A model generated the notes under the pieces. That model had not been told where the DNA came from. It worked only from the letters and a program-made list of their open reading frames with translations, and searched no databases. From DVEG01 sp964405435 (GTDB lineage: Bacteria > Cyanobacteriota > Cyanobacteriia > Cyanobacteriales > Oscillatoriaceae): a stretch of DNA of 64,000 nucleotides. A program made the position numbers and the translations under genes. The DNA is taken from positions 1-64,000 of the forward strand of contig CAYOOD010000004.1 in NCBI GenBank assembly GCA_964405435.1, given 5' to 3'. Positions 43,766-52,684 of the stretch are shown piece after piece. The first letter of the stretch is position 1, and each line of letters starts with the position of its first letter.

Positions 43766-44620
43766 TCAGTCTACTCGTTCTAACTGCCAGAGAATTTGGT
43801 TGCCCTCGCGGCGCACGCGGGAGACGATCCAGTTGCGCCAGACCCAATTATCTCCCCGACTGGTAACGGCGCTGGCGTTGACATCCATGAGGTCAGCGAG
43901 TTCGGAACTGGCGATCAGGTAGCGTTTTTGGGCGATTTCATCGGCGATGCGCAGGGTTTCTACTAAATCGCGCAGTTGAGCGACCCTGAGTTCGCGGGGC
44001 ACGCTTTCGGAGGCTTCAGCAGCAAATGAGGCATTTGAGTCCGTCATGGTGAGCTCAGATGTCGAAAGGTCAGGTGATACAGAAGAGGATTGTATCGTTT
44101 TGTAATGCGGATCGTGAGTTACTGCTGAACCAATTGCACTGATAAGCGACAGTTGTTGCAGGGATGGGGTCATGCCCAGAGAGAAGGCGCGGGCGATCGC
44201 GTCGCAGCGATCGTTGTGCAGATTCCCGGAGTGTCCCCGGACGTGCTGCCAGCGGATTTTCCGAGAGTTGAGCTTGTCGAGGCTTTCCCACAAGTCCCGG
44301 TTGACGACGGATTTGCCGGTGGAGGTGATCCAGCCTTTTTTCTTCCAGCCGTTAATCCACTGCGTGATGCCTTTGATCAGGTATTCGCTGTCAGTATAGA
44401 GGGTAACGGGTTCGGGTTGACCGGATTCTGCAAGGAATTTTAAGGCGGCGATCGCGGCTTGCATTTCCATGCGGTTGTTCGTCGTCTCGGAGTCACCGCC
44501 GCCGAGTTCGTGAATGGAGCCGTCTGCGTAGCAGATGACGACGCCCCACCCGCCGGGACCCGGGTTGCCGCTGCAAGCCCCATCGGTGTAGAGGCTGCCA
44601 ATCGTGTTCGAGGTTGCCAT
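43766..44620 (-). CDS. rnhA: Ribonuclease HI with C-terminal extension
   Basis: 284 residues. The first 150 form RNase HI, which removes RNA from RNA-DNA hybrids: SLYTDGACSGNPGPGGWG with Asp13, Glu52 in NRMEMQAAI, Asp77 in YTDSEY, His130 in VRGHSGN and Asp140 in DRCDAIAR, all catalytic residues present. After a low-complexity linker, about 75 residues (from LRDLVETLRIADEIAQKRYLIASSELADLMDV to the end) form an extra domain likely helix-turn-helix-like. I recall this extension from cyanobacterial RNase HI; the role is unknown. Confidence 0.93.
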   Translation of the reverse strand: MATSNTIGSLYTDGACSGNPGPGGWGVVICYADGSIHELGGGDSETTNNRMEMQAAIAALKFLAESGQPEPVTLYTDSEYLIKGITQWINGWKKKGWITSTGKSVVNRDLWESLDKLNSRKIRWQHVRGHSGNLHNDRCDAIARAFSLGMTPSLQQLSLISAIGSAVTHDPHYKTIQSSSVSPDLSTSELTMTDSNASFAAEASESVPRELRVAQLRDLVETLRIADEIAQKRYLIASSELADLMDVNASAVTSRGDNWVWRNWIVSRVRREGNQILWQLERVD

Positions 44621-44797
44621 TGGCGAAAAACTTCAAAGGAATACTCTCTTTCCTATTAAAGCTGCGATGTGGGAGCAACGCGCGCGATCGCCGTTCCAAA
44701 TAAAGCAAACGGGCTTGCCGCTCCTTCCGGTTCGACAAGCCCGACTGATAAGCCGCTGGCTTTTATCTGTATAGATTAGTTGCGTTTGAGCGATCGC

Positions 44798-45178
44798 TCA
44801 CTGCTTTCTTTCCACTACCAGCGTCAGGTGAGCCACCATTGCGCCGATGACGCCGAGGGCTGCGAGTACCGGGAAGAGGGCAGCGGCGAGCGCGCCGCCC
44901 ACCACGCCGACAGTCAGGGGAATTTCGATCAGGATGCGTCCGTCTTCATTTTTGACAATGATGCGGCGAATATTGCCTTGATGGAGGAGTTCCCGGACTT
45001 TGGCAACCAGACTGTCGCCATTTATCGAGAATTCCTCTATCCGCACTTTATCGGCACTCGCGTCTTCTGCGCTGGTGCGAGTGGTTTCAACTTCAATCGG
45101 CGTCACGGGTTCGCCGACGGGCGTGGATGTCACGTCAATTGGCTCTACTCGGTCAGAGGGGGTTACTGGTGAAGTCAT
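44798..45178 (-). CDS. DUF4342-domain membrane protein
   Basis: 126 residues. After an acidic N-terminus (about 1-45), KVRIEEFSINGDSLVAKVRELLHQGNIRRIIVKNEDGRILIEIPLTVG is the DUF4342 core, followed by a transmembrane helix (VVGGALAAALFPVLAALGVIG). It is common in Firmicutes and cyanobacteria, of unknown function. It lies upstream of rnhA on the same strand at a 177-base distance. Confidence 0.85.
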   Translation of the reverse strand: MTSPVTPSDRVEPIDVTSTPVGEPVTPIEVETTRTSAEDASADKVRIEEFSINGDSLVAKVRELLHQGNIRRIIVKNEDGRILIEIPLTVGVVGGALAAALFPVLAALGVIGAMVAHLTLVVERKQ

Positions 45179-45947
45179 TTTCCGCTTCTCCTCGGTCAGT
45201 TTTCAGAGGTTGAATCGCTGCTATTCATAGGATGGCGCTTCTGCCCGGTTAACGGCATCCTACTTTCGGCTCATTGCGGGTGAAATAACCGATTATCGGC
45301 AGGGTGGTTTTCCCACCTGTGAAAAATTCTCTTGGCACTTCTAATCTCTTTTTTCTCTCACTAAACGGCAGTTTTTAATAAAAAAGGGTTAAAATATTGT
45401 GATTGATCCGCTCGATCCGAGAGAGTATCGCTCTTTGAAGGCGATCGAGAAGTGGCGGTCGAATAGTATGGCGTTTTTTTCAAAAAATAGCATTTTTATG
45501 AGTTTTGTGAACGACTGTGACTGCTGGTATTTTGTCAAGATTTTTGTGGAAGATTGTTTGGAGCGTTGCCGGGATTGGGGGATTCGGGTAAGGGGAAAAG
45601 GGGGAGAATATTTTTTGTGGAAAAGAAAGCCTTTTTTTCAAAGCTGACAGAATCCTACTGAACAACCATCAGCTATTAGGAAAAAATTTAGAAAAATTTA
45701 GCGGAAATTGGCTTTTGATGAATGCAGTCGGGCAGTTCGCGCCGGCTCAGTTAGTCGCAGAGGCTGCCTGCCACTGACCAACTCTGGTTTTATACCTTTG
45801 GCTCTAAAGTCAAGAGGTGCAGGTGAAGAAACCCGGTTTCTGCGCAAGTTCTGCGCGGGTTTTACCGGCACGGCGATCGCCGAGTCGCGCGGTTAGCATA
45901 AAATATACCTAAAGATTGTATAGATTTGTATCAAATTCGGGGAAATC
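45179..45947. other. Long interval without a convincing gene
   Basis: 769 bases between DUF4342 and the ABC transporter. An 82-codon frame at 45399-45647 lacks a recognisable domain or ribosome site. At about 45826-45862 lies a decayed copy of the AGAAACCCGG palindrome, with AAGAAACCCGG and CGGGTTTT arms. Promoters of both divergent genes should be here. Confidence 0.55.
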
Positions 45948-46967
45948 ATGGCTCCTGCCGTTTTAGTCGAAAAACTCCAAAAGCGCTACGGCTCCGTCGA
46001 AGCCGTCAAAGACGTATCCTTTCAGATAGAACCGGGAGAAATCTTCGGACTGCTCGGGCCGAACGGTGCCGGAAAAACAACCACAATCCGCTGCCTGTGT
46101 ACTCTGGCGATGCCAAACGCCGGACGTCTGGAAGTGTGCGGCACCGACGTGGTAGCCAATCCCAAAGCCGCCAGGGAGCGCATCGGTTACGTCGCTCAGG
46201 AAGTGGCGATCGACAAGATGCTCACCGGGCGGGAGCTGCTGCAATTGCAAGCAGCACTCTACCACATCCCCGGCAAAATTGCCAAAGAGCGCATCAATAG
46301 AGCGATCGCCCTGCTGGGTTTGGAAGAATGGGCAGACAAGCAAACCGGGAAATATTCCGGCGGGTTGCGGCGGCGTCTGGATTTGGCGGCGGGGTTGCTG
46401 CACCAACCGGATGTTTTAGTGTTGGACGAGCCGACAGTCGGGCTGGATATTGAAAGCCGGATGGTGATGTGGTCGTTTCTGCGGCAGTTGCGGGAAAACG
46501 GCACAACGGTGCTGATCACCAGCCACTATCTCGAAGAAATTGACGCTCTTGCCAGTCGCGTGGCAATTATCGACAAAGGCGTGGTGATTGACGCGGGGAC
46601 GCCATCGGAATTAAAGGATAAAGTCGGGGGCGATCGGATTACGTTGCGCATTCGCGAGTTTTCGCCAATTGAGGAAGCCGAGAAAGTCAAAGACATGCTG
46701 CGATCGCTTCCCTTCGTGCGCGAAATTATCATCAACACTGCCCAAGGCAACTCCCTGAATTTAGTCGTCACCCCCCAAAGTGACGCCCTGATGACTGTTC
46801 AGCAAGCCCTGCGCGATGCCGGGTTGCCCACCTTCGGCATTTCCCAATCTCGCCCCAGCTTGGATGACGTTTACCTCGCCGCCACCGGTCAAACGCTCAT
46901 CGATGCCGAACTCGCCGCCGCCGGCACGCGCGATCCCAAGGCTGAACGCAAGAAAAACATGCGCTAG
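45948..46967 (+). CDS. ABC exporter ATP-binding protein, DrrA-like
   Basis: 339 residues. Walker A is LLGPNGAGKTTTIRCL (residues about 36-51), the signature YSGGLRRRLDLAAGL, Walker B VLVLDEPTVGLD, and the H-loop TVLITSHYLEE. The C-terminal domain of about 100 residues is the extension of the DrrA-like (daunorubicin resistance) class. It drives the ABC-2 permease encoded 161 bases downstream. The substrate is not evident; such pairs export lipids, antibiotics or glycans. Confidence 0.9.
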   Translation: MAPAVLVEKLQKRYGSVEAVKDVSFQIEPGEIFGLLGPNGAGKTTTIRCLCTLAMPNAGRLEVCGTDVVANPKAARERIGYVAQEVAIDKMLTGRELLQLQAALYHIPGKIAKERINRAIALLGLEEWADKQTGKYSGGLRRRLDLAAGLLHQPDVLVLDEPTVGLDIESRMVMWSFLRQLRENGTTVLITSHYLEEIDALASRVAIIDKGVVIDAGTPSELKDKVGGDRITLRIREFSPIEEAEKVKDMLRSLPFVREIIINTAQGNSLNLVVTPQSDALMTVQQALRDAGLPTFGISQSRPSLDDVYLAATGQTLIDAELAAAGTRDPKAERKKNMR

Positions 46968-47128
46968 TCTCCAGCCCCTACGCGGTTTTTAGCCCCACTC
47001 AACTGGGGCGCGTTTTCCACAGCCGAATCTGCGTTAGCCTAGAGGGTGAAACGCCGTCATGGGATTGATTGCGAGCGAATTGATTACGAGCGAGACGCTC
47101 GCACTATAGAAAAAGCAAGAGAAAACAA

Positions 47129-48019
47129 ATGAGTCAGAGCACTACTCCCTTCAAACCCGATGTCAGTTGGGCGAGCAGCCCAAGAGAAGAGGCGATCGCG
47201 CCGAGTTCTCCCCTGAGCGAATTCGTCCAAGAAACTCTCGCCCTCACCCGCCGACTGTTCATCCAGTTGCAGCGCCGCCCTGCCACCCTCATCGCCGGCG
47301 TCATCCAACCGCTGATGTGGTTGATTCTTTTCGGGGCGCTGTTTGAGAATGCGCCGAAAGATATGTTCGGCGATAACATCAATTACGCGCAATTTCTCGG
47401 CGCTGGCATTATCGTCTTTACCGCCTTTGCCGGCGCGCTCAATGCCGGTTTGCCGGTGATGTTCGATCGCGAATTTGGCTTCCTCAACCGCCTGCTCGTC
47501 GCCCCGCTGGCGTCGCGGTTTTCCATTGTCGCCGCTTCTGCCATCTTTATCATTACCCTCAGCTTTATTCAGACAGCCGCCATCGTCGCCGCCGGGGCTT
47601 TCTTCGGGGCGGGATTGCCTGGAGTTGCGGGGTTGGGCGCGATCGCTCTGATTGTATTCCTGCTGGTTTTAGCCGTCACCGGTTTGAGCCTCGGTTTAGC
47701 CTTTGCTCTGCCCGGGCACATCGAACTCTTGGCGGTTATTTTCGTCACCAACCTGCCCCTATTATTTGCCAGCACTGCCCTCGCGCCGCTTTCCTTTATG
47801 CCGAAATGGCTGCAAATTGTCGCGACGCTCAATCCCCTCAGCTACGCGATCGAGCCGATTCGCTACCTGTACCTCCACAGCGACTTTTCCCTAGCGAGTC
47901 CCGTCATGCAGGCTCCGTGGGGTGAAGTCACTTTTGGCGGCGCTCTGCTGGTGCTTTTGGGCTTCGCCGTCGTTGCTTTAACCAGCATTCAACCGCTCCT
48001 GCGCCGTACCTTGGCTTGA
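47129..48019 (+). CDS. ABC-2 type permease, DrrB-like
   Basis: 296 residues. After a hydrophilic N-terminus there are about six membrane helices with the ABC-2 pattern: LIAGVIQPLMWLILFGALFE, MFDREFGFLNRLLVAPLASRFSI and LATLNPLSYAIEPIRYLYLH. It forms a homodimer with two copies of the preceding ATPase. The spacer between the two genes contains no terminator, so they are probably cotranscribed. Confidence 0.9.
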   Translation: MSQSTTPFKPDVSWASSPREEAIAPSSPLSEFVQETLALTRRLFIQLQRRPATLIAGVIQPLMWLILFGALFENAPKDMFGDNINYAQFLGAGIIVFTAFAGALNAGLPVMFDREFGFLNRLLVAPLASRFSIVAASAIFIITLSFIQTAAIVAAGAFFGAGLPGVAGLGAIALIVFLLVLAVTGLSLGLAFALPGHIELLAVIFVTNLPLLFASTALAPLSFMPKWLQIVATLNPLSYAIEPIRYLYLHSDFSLASPVMQAPWGEVTFGGALLVLLGFAVVALTSIQPLLRRTLA

Positions 48020-48205
48020 TAAAATCCTCGGCTAATAGCTAACCTGTCAAGATGGCTATACACTGGGATCGAGGCGGCTGGGAGCTATTAGCCGGGAACT
48101 TGAGTTCAAAGCGGGTGCACTCAGTCAGGGAAAATAGGGGAACCTAGCAGCCAAACCTAGGCTCGGATAAAATTGTCACTCAACAGTAGCGTTCACATCA
48201 CCACT

Positions 48206-48571
48206 ATGAAAAGCAAGACCTCACCCTGGTTGATTCTGGCGGCATTCGCGGTAGCAGGTGCGGGAGCGATCGCGCTGCCTCAATCAATCCTGGCGCAAAC
48301 CTGCAGCGATGCCCAGAACTTGCAGGGCTGTCCTTCTCCCAATGAGCGAGGCTCTTTCTCCGGCGGCGGCGGAGATCTCAACGTGTACGATCTCATTCAC
48401 AACGCGCAAATGGGCACGCTTACGAACATGAATGATTTCACTGCCGAACAGCAGGAAAATCTCAATTCTGCTGCCGACAATTTCCGGGCACAACAACTAA
48501 AGCGCATCCAAGAAGCGCAACAGCAAGCCGCGCCCGATAACCCGGCGATCGCTCCGATTTCACAGCCGTAA
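48206..48571 (+). CDS. Small secreted protein, unknown function
   Basis: 121 residues from ATG 48206. A signal peptide (PWLILAAFAVAGAGAIALPQSILAQ) is followed by TCSDAQNLQGCPS with two cysteines, a Gly-rich stretch GSFSGGGGD, and a helix NLNSAADNFRAQQLKRIQEAQQQ. I do not recognise a domain. An in-frame TTG at 48173 would lengthen the N-terminus ahead of the signal peptide and is unlikely. Similar short secreted proteins with a Cys pair occur in cyanobacteria. Confidence 0.7.
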   Translation: MKSKTSPWLILAAFAVAGAGAIALPQSILAQTCSDAQNLQGCPSPNERGSFSGGGGDLNVYDLIHNAQMGTLTNMNDFTAEQQENLNSAADNFRAQQLKRIQEAQQQAAPDNPAIAPISQP

Positions 48572-48621
48572 GTAACGATCGATTTTCTCTCGCTTCCGGA
48601 CAATGCCCGGAAGCGAAACCC

Positions 48622-50991
48622 TTACTCTTTCCGAATGAAATGCGCCCAAATTTTACCATCAGGCCCCGCCACCCGATCCAAATAATCATAAGGATAAAGC
48701 AATTTCCGCCCTTCGGTATCGACATAACCGGTGAGGGCATTTCCCCAGGGGTCATTCACAATTAAACCTCGCGAATTGTAGCCGATCGCGCAGAGAATGT
48801 GTCCCGATGCCGTCATGTCCCCAGCGATGACCACCGGACGCTGATTTGCCAATTCATTTTTCACCTGTGCCCAGGTCCGCGTCGTGCTGAAACTGCTCTC
48901 CAGCCCGTAAGCGCGAACCAGCTCGGAAAGAACGCTGTGTTCCGTTTGAGAACCTTCGCCATATCGGTCAAAACACCACTGCAACAGTTCGTCTTCCAAC
49001 TGCCCGCCCCAACGGGGACGAATGCCGTAGTAATACAAAACCATCGCGATCGAAGTCACGTTGCAAGTTGACCAGTAAAAGCGGGGATTGTCCCGCTGAG
49101 AAAAATACGGCACGTTCATCTCTCCTTGATTTTGCAAGGGGTCGAAAATTTCACCCCCCCGCCGCATCTTGAGATAACTCGGAAAGAGATAACCCGTGTT
49201 GCCAACTCCCGGAAATTCTTCGGTTAGGGTAACTTTCAGGTGCCCGCTTTCTAGGGAATAGCCGGCAACTCCGTAAACCATTCCCGCCTGTAGCGTCACT
49301 TTCTGAGTATTGCTCAATTCAGACGCATTAATCGGTCGATCTTTAAAGGCTGTCGTCTGTTCGATCGTCACCGTCAAAGCATCGGGATCGTAGGGCAAAG
49401 TTTTCCCATCTTTTATGATTTGGACGTCACGCCAATAGACATATCCGACATTCCCAAAACCAGGAATCGCTTCGGTAAGCGTTACTTGAAAGTGACCTTT
49501 GAAACTCGCATAGCCGCTGATGCTGTAGCTTTTACCGCCAACTAAGGTAATTTTTTCATTGTCTGCCAGATCGGATGAATCAACGGGTTTTGCCTTCAGG
49601 AGCGTTGTTTTTTCTAAAACCATCTGGGCAATGATTGGATTAGTTACTACATTCTCTGCGTCAAATTTGAGAACTTTTTCCCCTTTCCTTAGCTGCACGT
49701 CGCCTTCGTAAAAATAGCCAAAATTTCCCACGGGCGGCACTGAAGTATTGAGGGTTACTTTCAAGTGCCCGTCTACCAGTCCGTATTTGCGGATGCTGAA
49801 GGTTTGTCCGGCTTGAATGATGATTTTTTGTTGTGCTTCCAGAGTGGTAGAATCTACAGGAATAGACTTAAAAAAAGTATCAGATGTTACCTTCAAACTG
49901 AGCGATCGCCCAACTGACAGGGCATCCTCGGTGACGGTAATGTTCGCTATCTGGCTGGCAATCACTTCACCGTTACTGTTTGCGGCTTCAAGTCGCAGCC
50001 AGCGAGCGCCGGCTTCCTGAAATCCTCGATCTAATCTAACCTGCCAGCGGCTTAACGGGGGATTGAGTGTCACGGTGAGAGGATAATTATCCTCGGCGAT
50101 CGCTGTCACTTTTGCGACTTTTTGCGGGTCAAAAGTGCCGTTGAGCGTGATGGGCTGTTTGGCTAAAAATTCTGACGGCCCGATAAAGTCTATTACTGGC
50201 AAATAGGTAAAAGAGGTGCTGCCACGGCTCAACTGTACGAAGTTAGGATATAAATAACCAGTATTGCCAAAATTGGGCAAATTTTCTGTGAAAGTGACTT
50301 TCAGATGTCCGCTTTCAAATAAGTAACCGGCAACGCCATAAATCATCCCGATGGGAAGGGTGGTTTTTTCATCGGGTGGGAGGGTGGCGGCAGCAACCGG
50401 ACGCTTTTTAAAGGCAGTGGTTTTGAGGACTGTCAGGTTAATGGCGTTGGGGTTAAACGGCACGTCTTCTATGCCGTCTTTGAGAATTTGAACGTCCGGG
50501 GCATAAAGATAGCCGATTTTGCCAAAGTTGGGGATTGGGTTCAAGAAAGTGACTCGAAAGTGTCCTTCAACGCTGGCATAGCCGAGGAGAAAAAAAGTCT
50601 GTCCGGCAGAGACGGAGATTTGCTCGTAAGCGTCGAGCTGCGATGAATCTTCTGGTTGGAGTTTGAGGAGGGTGTCTCGGGCGATCGCCAGCAGGGAACA
50701 GCCAGGGGGCACGGCAGAGGGATTGTCTTGACCGAAAATAAAAATCGGCGAAGTTTCGACAAGTTGAACGTGCTTTTCGTAGAAATACCCAAATTGTCCG
50801 ACGGGCGCGATCGCGCTGTCGAGTTCGACCTGGATATGGCCATCAACAGCCCTGTAGCGGCGAACTTCCAGAGTCCGAGCCGCCGCCACCTTTGCTTTTT
50901 GGAGATCGCCCAAACGGCTAGAATCCACAGGCGACGCTTTAAAAAAAGTATCTTGCAGAATCTTCAAGCTGACAGAATCCCTAAACGACAT
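48622..50991 (-). CDS. C39-like cysteine peptidase with six SH3-like repeats
   Basis: 789 residues. Residues 625-789 are a papain-like C39-family peptidase domain: Cys643 in YWSTCNVTSIAMVL, His731 in ASGHILCAIGY and Asp747 in IVNDPWGN. The first 600 residues hold six repeats of about 75 residues (pattern FFK..PVDSS.L....GHLKVTL....P.FGNxGYLYxxDVQL). They are arranged as types A-B-C, then an Ig-like domain (about 245-350), then A-B-C again. They resemble bacterial SH3 domains that bind glycans or peptides. There is no signal peptide, so the protein is cytoplasmic or exported by another route. Confidence 0.8.
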   Translation of the reverse strand: MSFRDSVSLKILQDTFFKASPVDSSRLGDLQKAKVAAARTLEVRRYRAVDGHIQVELDSAIAPVGQFGYFYEKHVQLVETSPIFIFGQDNPSAVPPGCSLLAIARDTLLKLQPEDSSQLDAYEQISVSAGQTFFLLGYASVEGHFRVTFLNPIPNFGKIGYLYAPDVQILKDGIEDVPFNPNAINLTVLKTTAFKKRPVAAATLPPDEKTTLPIGMIYGVAGYLFESGHLKVTFTENLPNFGNTGYLYPNFVQLSRGSTSFTYLPVIDFIGPSEFLAKQPITLNGTFDPQKVAKVTAIAEDNYPLTVTLNPPLSRWQVRLDRGFQEAGARWLRLEAANSNGEVIASQIANITVTEDALSVGRSLSLKVTSDTFFKSIPVDSTTLEAQQKIIIQAGQTFSIRKYGLVDGHLKVTLNTSVPPVGNFGYFYEGDVQLRKGEKVLKFDAENVVTNPIIAQMVLEKTTLLKAKPVDSSDLADNEKITLVGGKSYSISGYASFKGHFQVTLTEAIPGFGNVGYVYWRDVQIIKDGKTLPYDPDALTVTIEQTTAFKDRPINASELSNTQKVTLQAGMVYGVAGYSLESGHLKVTLTEEFPGVGNTGYLFPSYLKMRRGGEIFDPLQNQGEMNVPYFSQRDNPRFYWSTCNVTSIAMVLYYYGIRPRWGGQLEDELLQWCFDRYGEGSQTEHSVLSELVRAYGLESSFSTTRTWAQVKNELANQRPVVIAGDMTASGHILCAIGYNSRGLIVNDPWGNALTGYVDTEGRKLLYPYDYLDRVAGPDGKIWAHFIRKE

Positions 50992-51165
50992 TGATTTAAT
51001 GCTGGCTGTAACTAACTTGCCTCACCTTCACTTTAGCAGCAGCAGCGCCCTATCGGTGAAAAGAAAACTGCCCGCAGACGTGCTGCAGGCAGTTAGACAC
51101 TGGAAAACTTTCCTAGTTTTACTTTTGAGGAATTAAAGTGGTATTTCCCCCCAAGGGTAACACCC

Positions 51166-51609
51166 TTAAAGGGCGATCGCAGCCAAGATATCTGTAGCGT
51201 GGGTTGCCGTGTTGATGCCAGAGCCTTCGTAGACTTGCGCGATTTTGCCCGTGCCGTCAATCACAAAAGTGACGCGCTTGGCGTAACTGCCACCAGAGAC
51301 ATCGTAAGCTTTGGTAATCGCACCGTCTACGTCTGCCAGGAGCGGGAAAGGCAGGCTGAATTTTTGGGTGAATTGTTGGTGAGATGCCTCGTCATCCATG
51401 CTCACACCCAGCACGACGATATCTTTGCCTTGATATTCGCTATAGGAATCTCGGAAACTGCAGGCTTCTTTCGTGCAGCCCGGAGTATCATCTTTCGGAT
51501 AAAAATACAAAACAACGGTTTGGCCCTTGTAATCAGACAATTTCACCGTGTTGCCGTTGGTATCTTTGACGGTAAAGTCCGGCGCTGTTGTCCCTACAGA
51601 TAGAGTCAT
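51166..51609 (-). CDS. bcp: PrxQ/BCP-type peroxiredoxin (copy 1)
   Basis: 147 residues. It reduces peroxides using thioredoxin. PGCTKEAC contains the peroxidatic Cys45 and resolving Cys50, the C-x4-C pattern of PrxQ; VVLYFYPKDDTPGC and GVSMDDEASHQQFTQKFSLPFPLLAD are family segments. It is a tandem relative of the next gene, and by eye about two thirds of residues match. Confidence 0.93.
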   Translation of the reverse strand: MTLSVGTTAPDFTVKDTNGNTVKLSDYKGQTVVLYFYPKDDTPGCTKEACSFRDSYSEYQGKDIVVLGVSMDDEASHQQFTQKFSLPFPLLADVDGAITKAYDVSGGSYAKRVTFVIDGTGKIAQVYEGSGINTATHATDILAAIAL

Positions 51610-51699
51610 AGATGCTGGCTCCTCAGTGTTTTTATGCTTTCTTAAAAATTATAACACTGGCAAGTGAATGAAAGCGAATTTTCGTTCGCCGTGTGGACT

Positions 51700-51770
51700 T
51701 CAGCCCTCCTTTCTCGTTCGCCGTGAGGACTTTAGTCCTCCTCGTTCGTAGTGAGGACTAAAGTCCTCCG
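51700..51770. repeat. GAGGACTWWAGTCCTC palindromes
   Basis: Two copies of a 16-bp palindrome differing only in the centre (TTT/AAA) in the spacer between the two peroxiredoxin genes, with CTCGTTCG around them. A related palindrome GAGGGCTAAAGCCCTC lies at 35879-35894. These are small dispersed hairpins of cyanobacterial spacers. Confidence 0.75.
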
Positions 51771-51771
51771 T

Positions 51772-52212
51772 CTAAATCAGTCTCCTCAAAATATCTTGCG
51801 CGTGAGTTTCTGTATTGAGCGTGTCGCCCTCATAAACTTGCGCGATCCTGCCGATTTTATCGATGACGTAAGTAACGCGCTTGGCTTTGTCACCTTTTAC
51901 CACATCATAAGCCCTCGTCATCGCACCATCGACATCAGCTAACAAGGGAAAAGGCAAGTGGAACTTTTCAGTAAATTGTTGGTGAGATGTTTCGTCATCG
52001 CGGCTGACGCCCACCACGGCAATGCCTTGATTGAGGTAGGCGCTCCACGAATCCCGGAAACTGCACGCTTCTTTCGTGCAGCCGGGGGTATCGTCTTTGG
52101 GATAGAAATACAAAACGAGGAGCTTTCCTGCGAAATCCGATAATTTAACAGTCTTGCCGGTTGTATCTTTGGCAGTAAAAGCGGGGGCTGCTGTTCCGAC
52201 GGGTAAAGTCAT
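51772..52212 (-). CDS. bcp: PrxQ/BCP-type peroxiredoxin (copy 2)
   Basis: 146 residues, the same architecture as copy 1 with the C-x4-C pair in DDTPGCTKEACSFRD. Main differences lie at the C-terminus and in the central segment (NQGIAVVGVSRDDETSHQQF). It lies upstream of copy 1 on the same strand, 162 bases away. The spacer has two GAGGACT-type palindromes, GAGGACTTTAGTCCTC and GAGGACTAAAGTCCTC (about 51723-51768), which may have mediated the duplication or arrived later. Confidence 0.93.
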   Translation of the reverse strand: MTLPVGTAAPAFTAKDTTGKTVKLSDFAGKLLVLYFYPKDDTPGCTKEACSFRDSWSAYLNQGIAVVGVSRDDETSHQQFTEKFHLPFPLLADVDGAMTRAYDVVKGDKAKRVTYVIDKIGRIAQVYEGDTLNTETHAQDILRRLI

Positions 52213-52684
52213 GGGAAGTTAGATTTTAAATGTTAGGCTTGACAGGGAAAGCATTTTGCGTATGATAGCACGCCGGGGGTTTCACCGTCAACTTTTATCA
52301 AAAACTTTATAGACTCAGCGTTTTCGATCATTGGCGGTTAAAGCCAGGATTATCGACGATATTAGTCGGTTTTTAGCTATTCGCAAATAACCGGAAAATA
52401 GATGGCTTCCGTTAGGCTGCGTCACTTCTAAAAAGTGACGGCGTTTTTTCTCTGTTTCAATTTTTTAAAAAAATTAGAATAAGGAGTAATTCACAACTCA
52501 AATAACAACGCCATATCCGGAGAAATTTTAGCGTATTTGGACTTTATATAGAGTTTTTCAGTCCGATGAATTCCAGGGTAGAAACCCGGCTTCTTGAAGA
52601 AGCCGGGTTTCTGATGTAGCTCACAAGGGAAAGAAAACTGCTTTTAGCGATCGCTTCGCCCGAATGGCAGAATACCCTACACCT
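52213..52684. other. Geneless interval with palindromes
   Basis: 472 bases upstream of the peroxiredoxins and 3' of the TPR gene. Holds GTCACTT-CTAAA-AAGTGAC (about 52420-52440), which may be a terminator-like hairpin, and the AGAAACCCGG palindrome copy 3. No gene is seen. Confidence 0.65.
52580..52612. repeat. 33-bp palindrome, AGAAACCCGG family (copy 3)
   Basis: Perfect arms AGAAACCCGGCTTCTT (52580-52595) and complement (52597-52612). The same arms as copy 2. It lies 3' of the TPR gene, about 70 bases from its stop codon. Confidence 0.85.

Noticed and set aside
45399..45647. 82-codon frame before the ABC transporter
   Set aside because: No ribosome site, no domain, and an AT-rich composition unlike the neighbouring genes.
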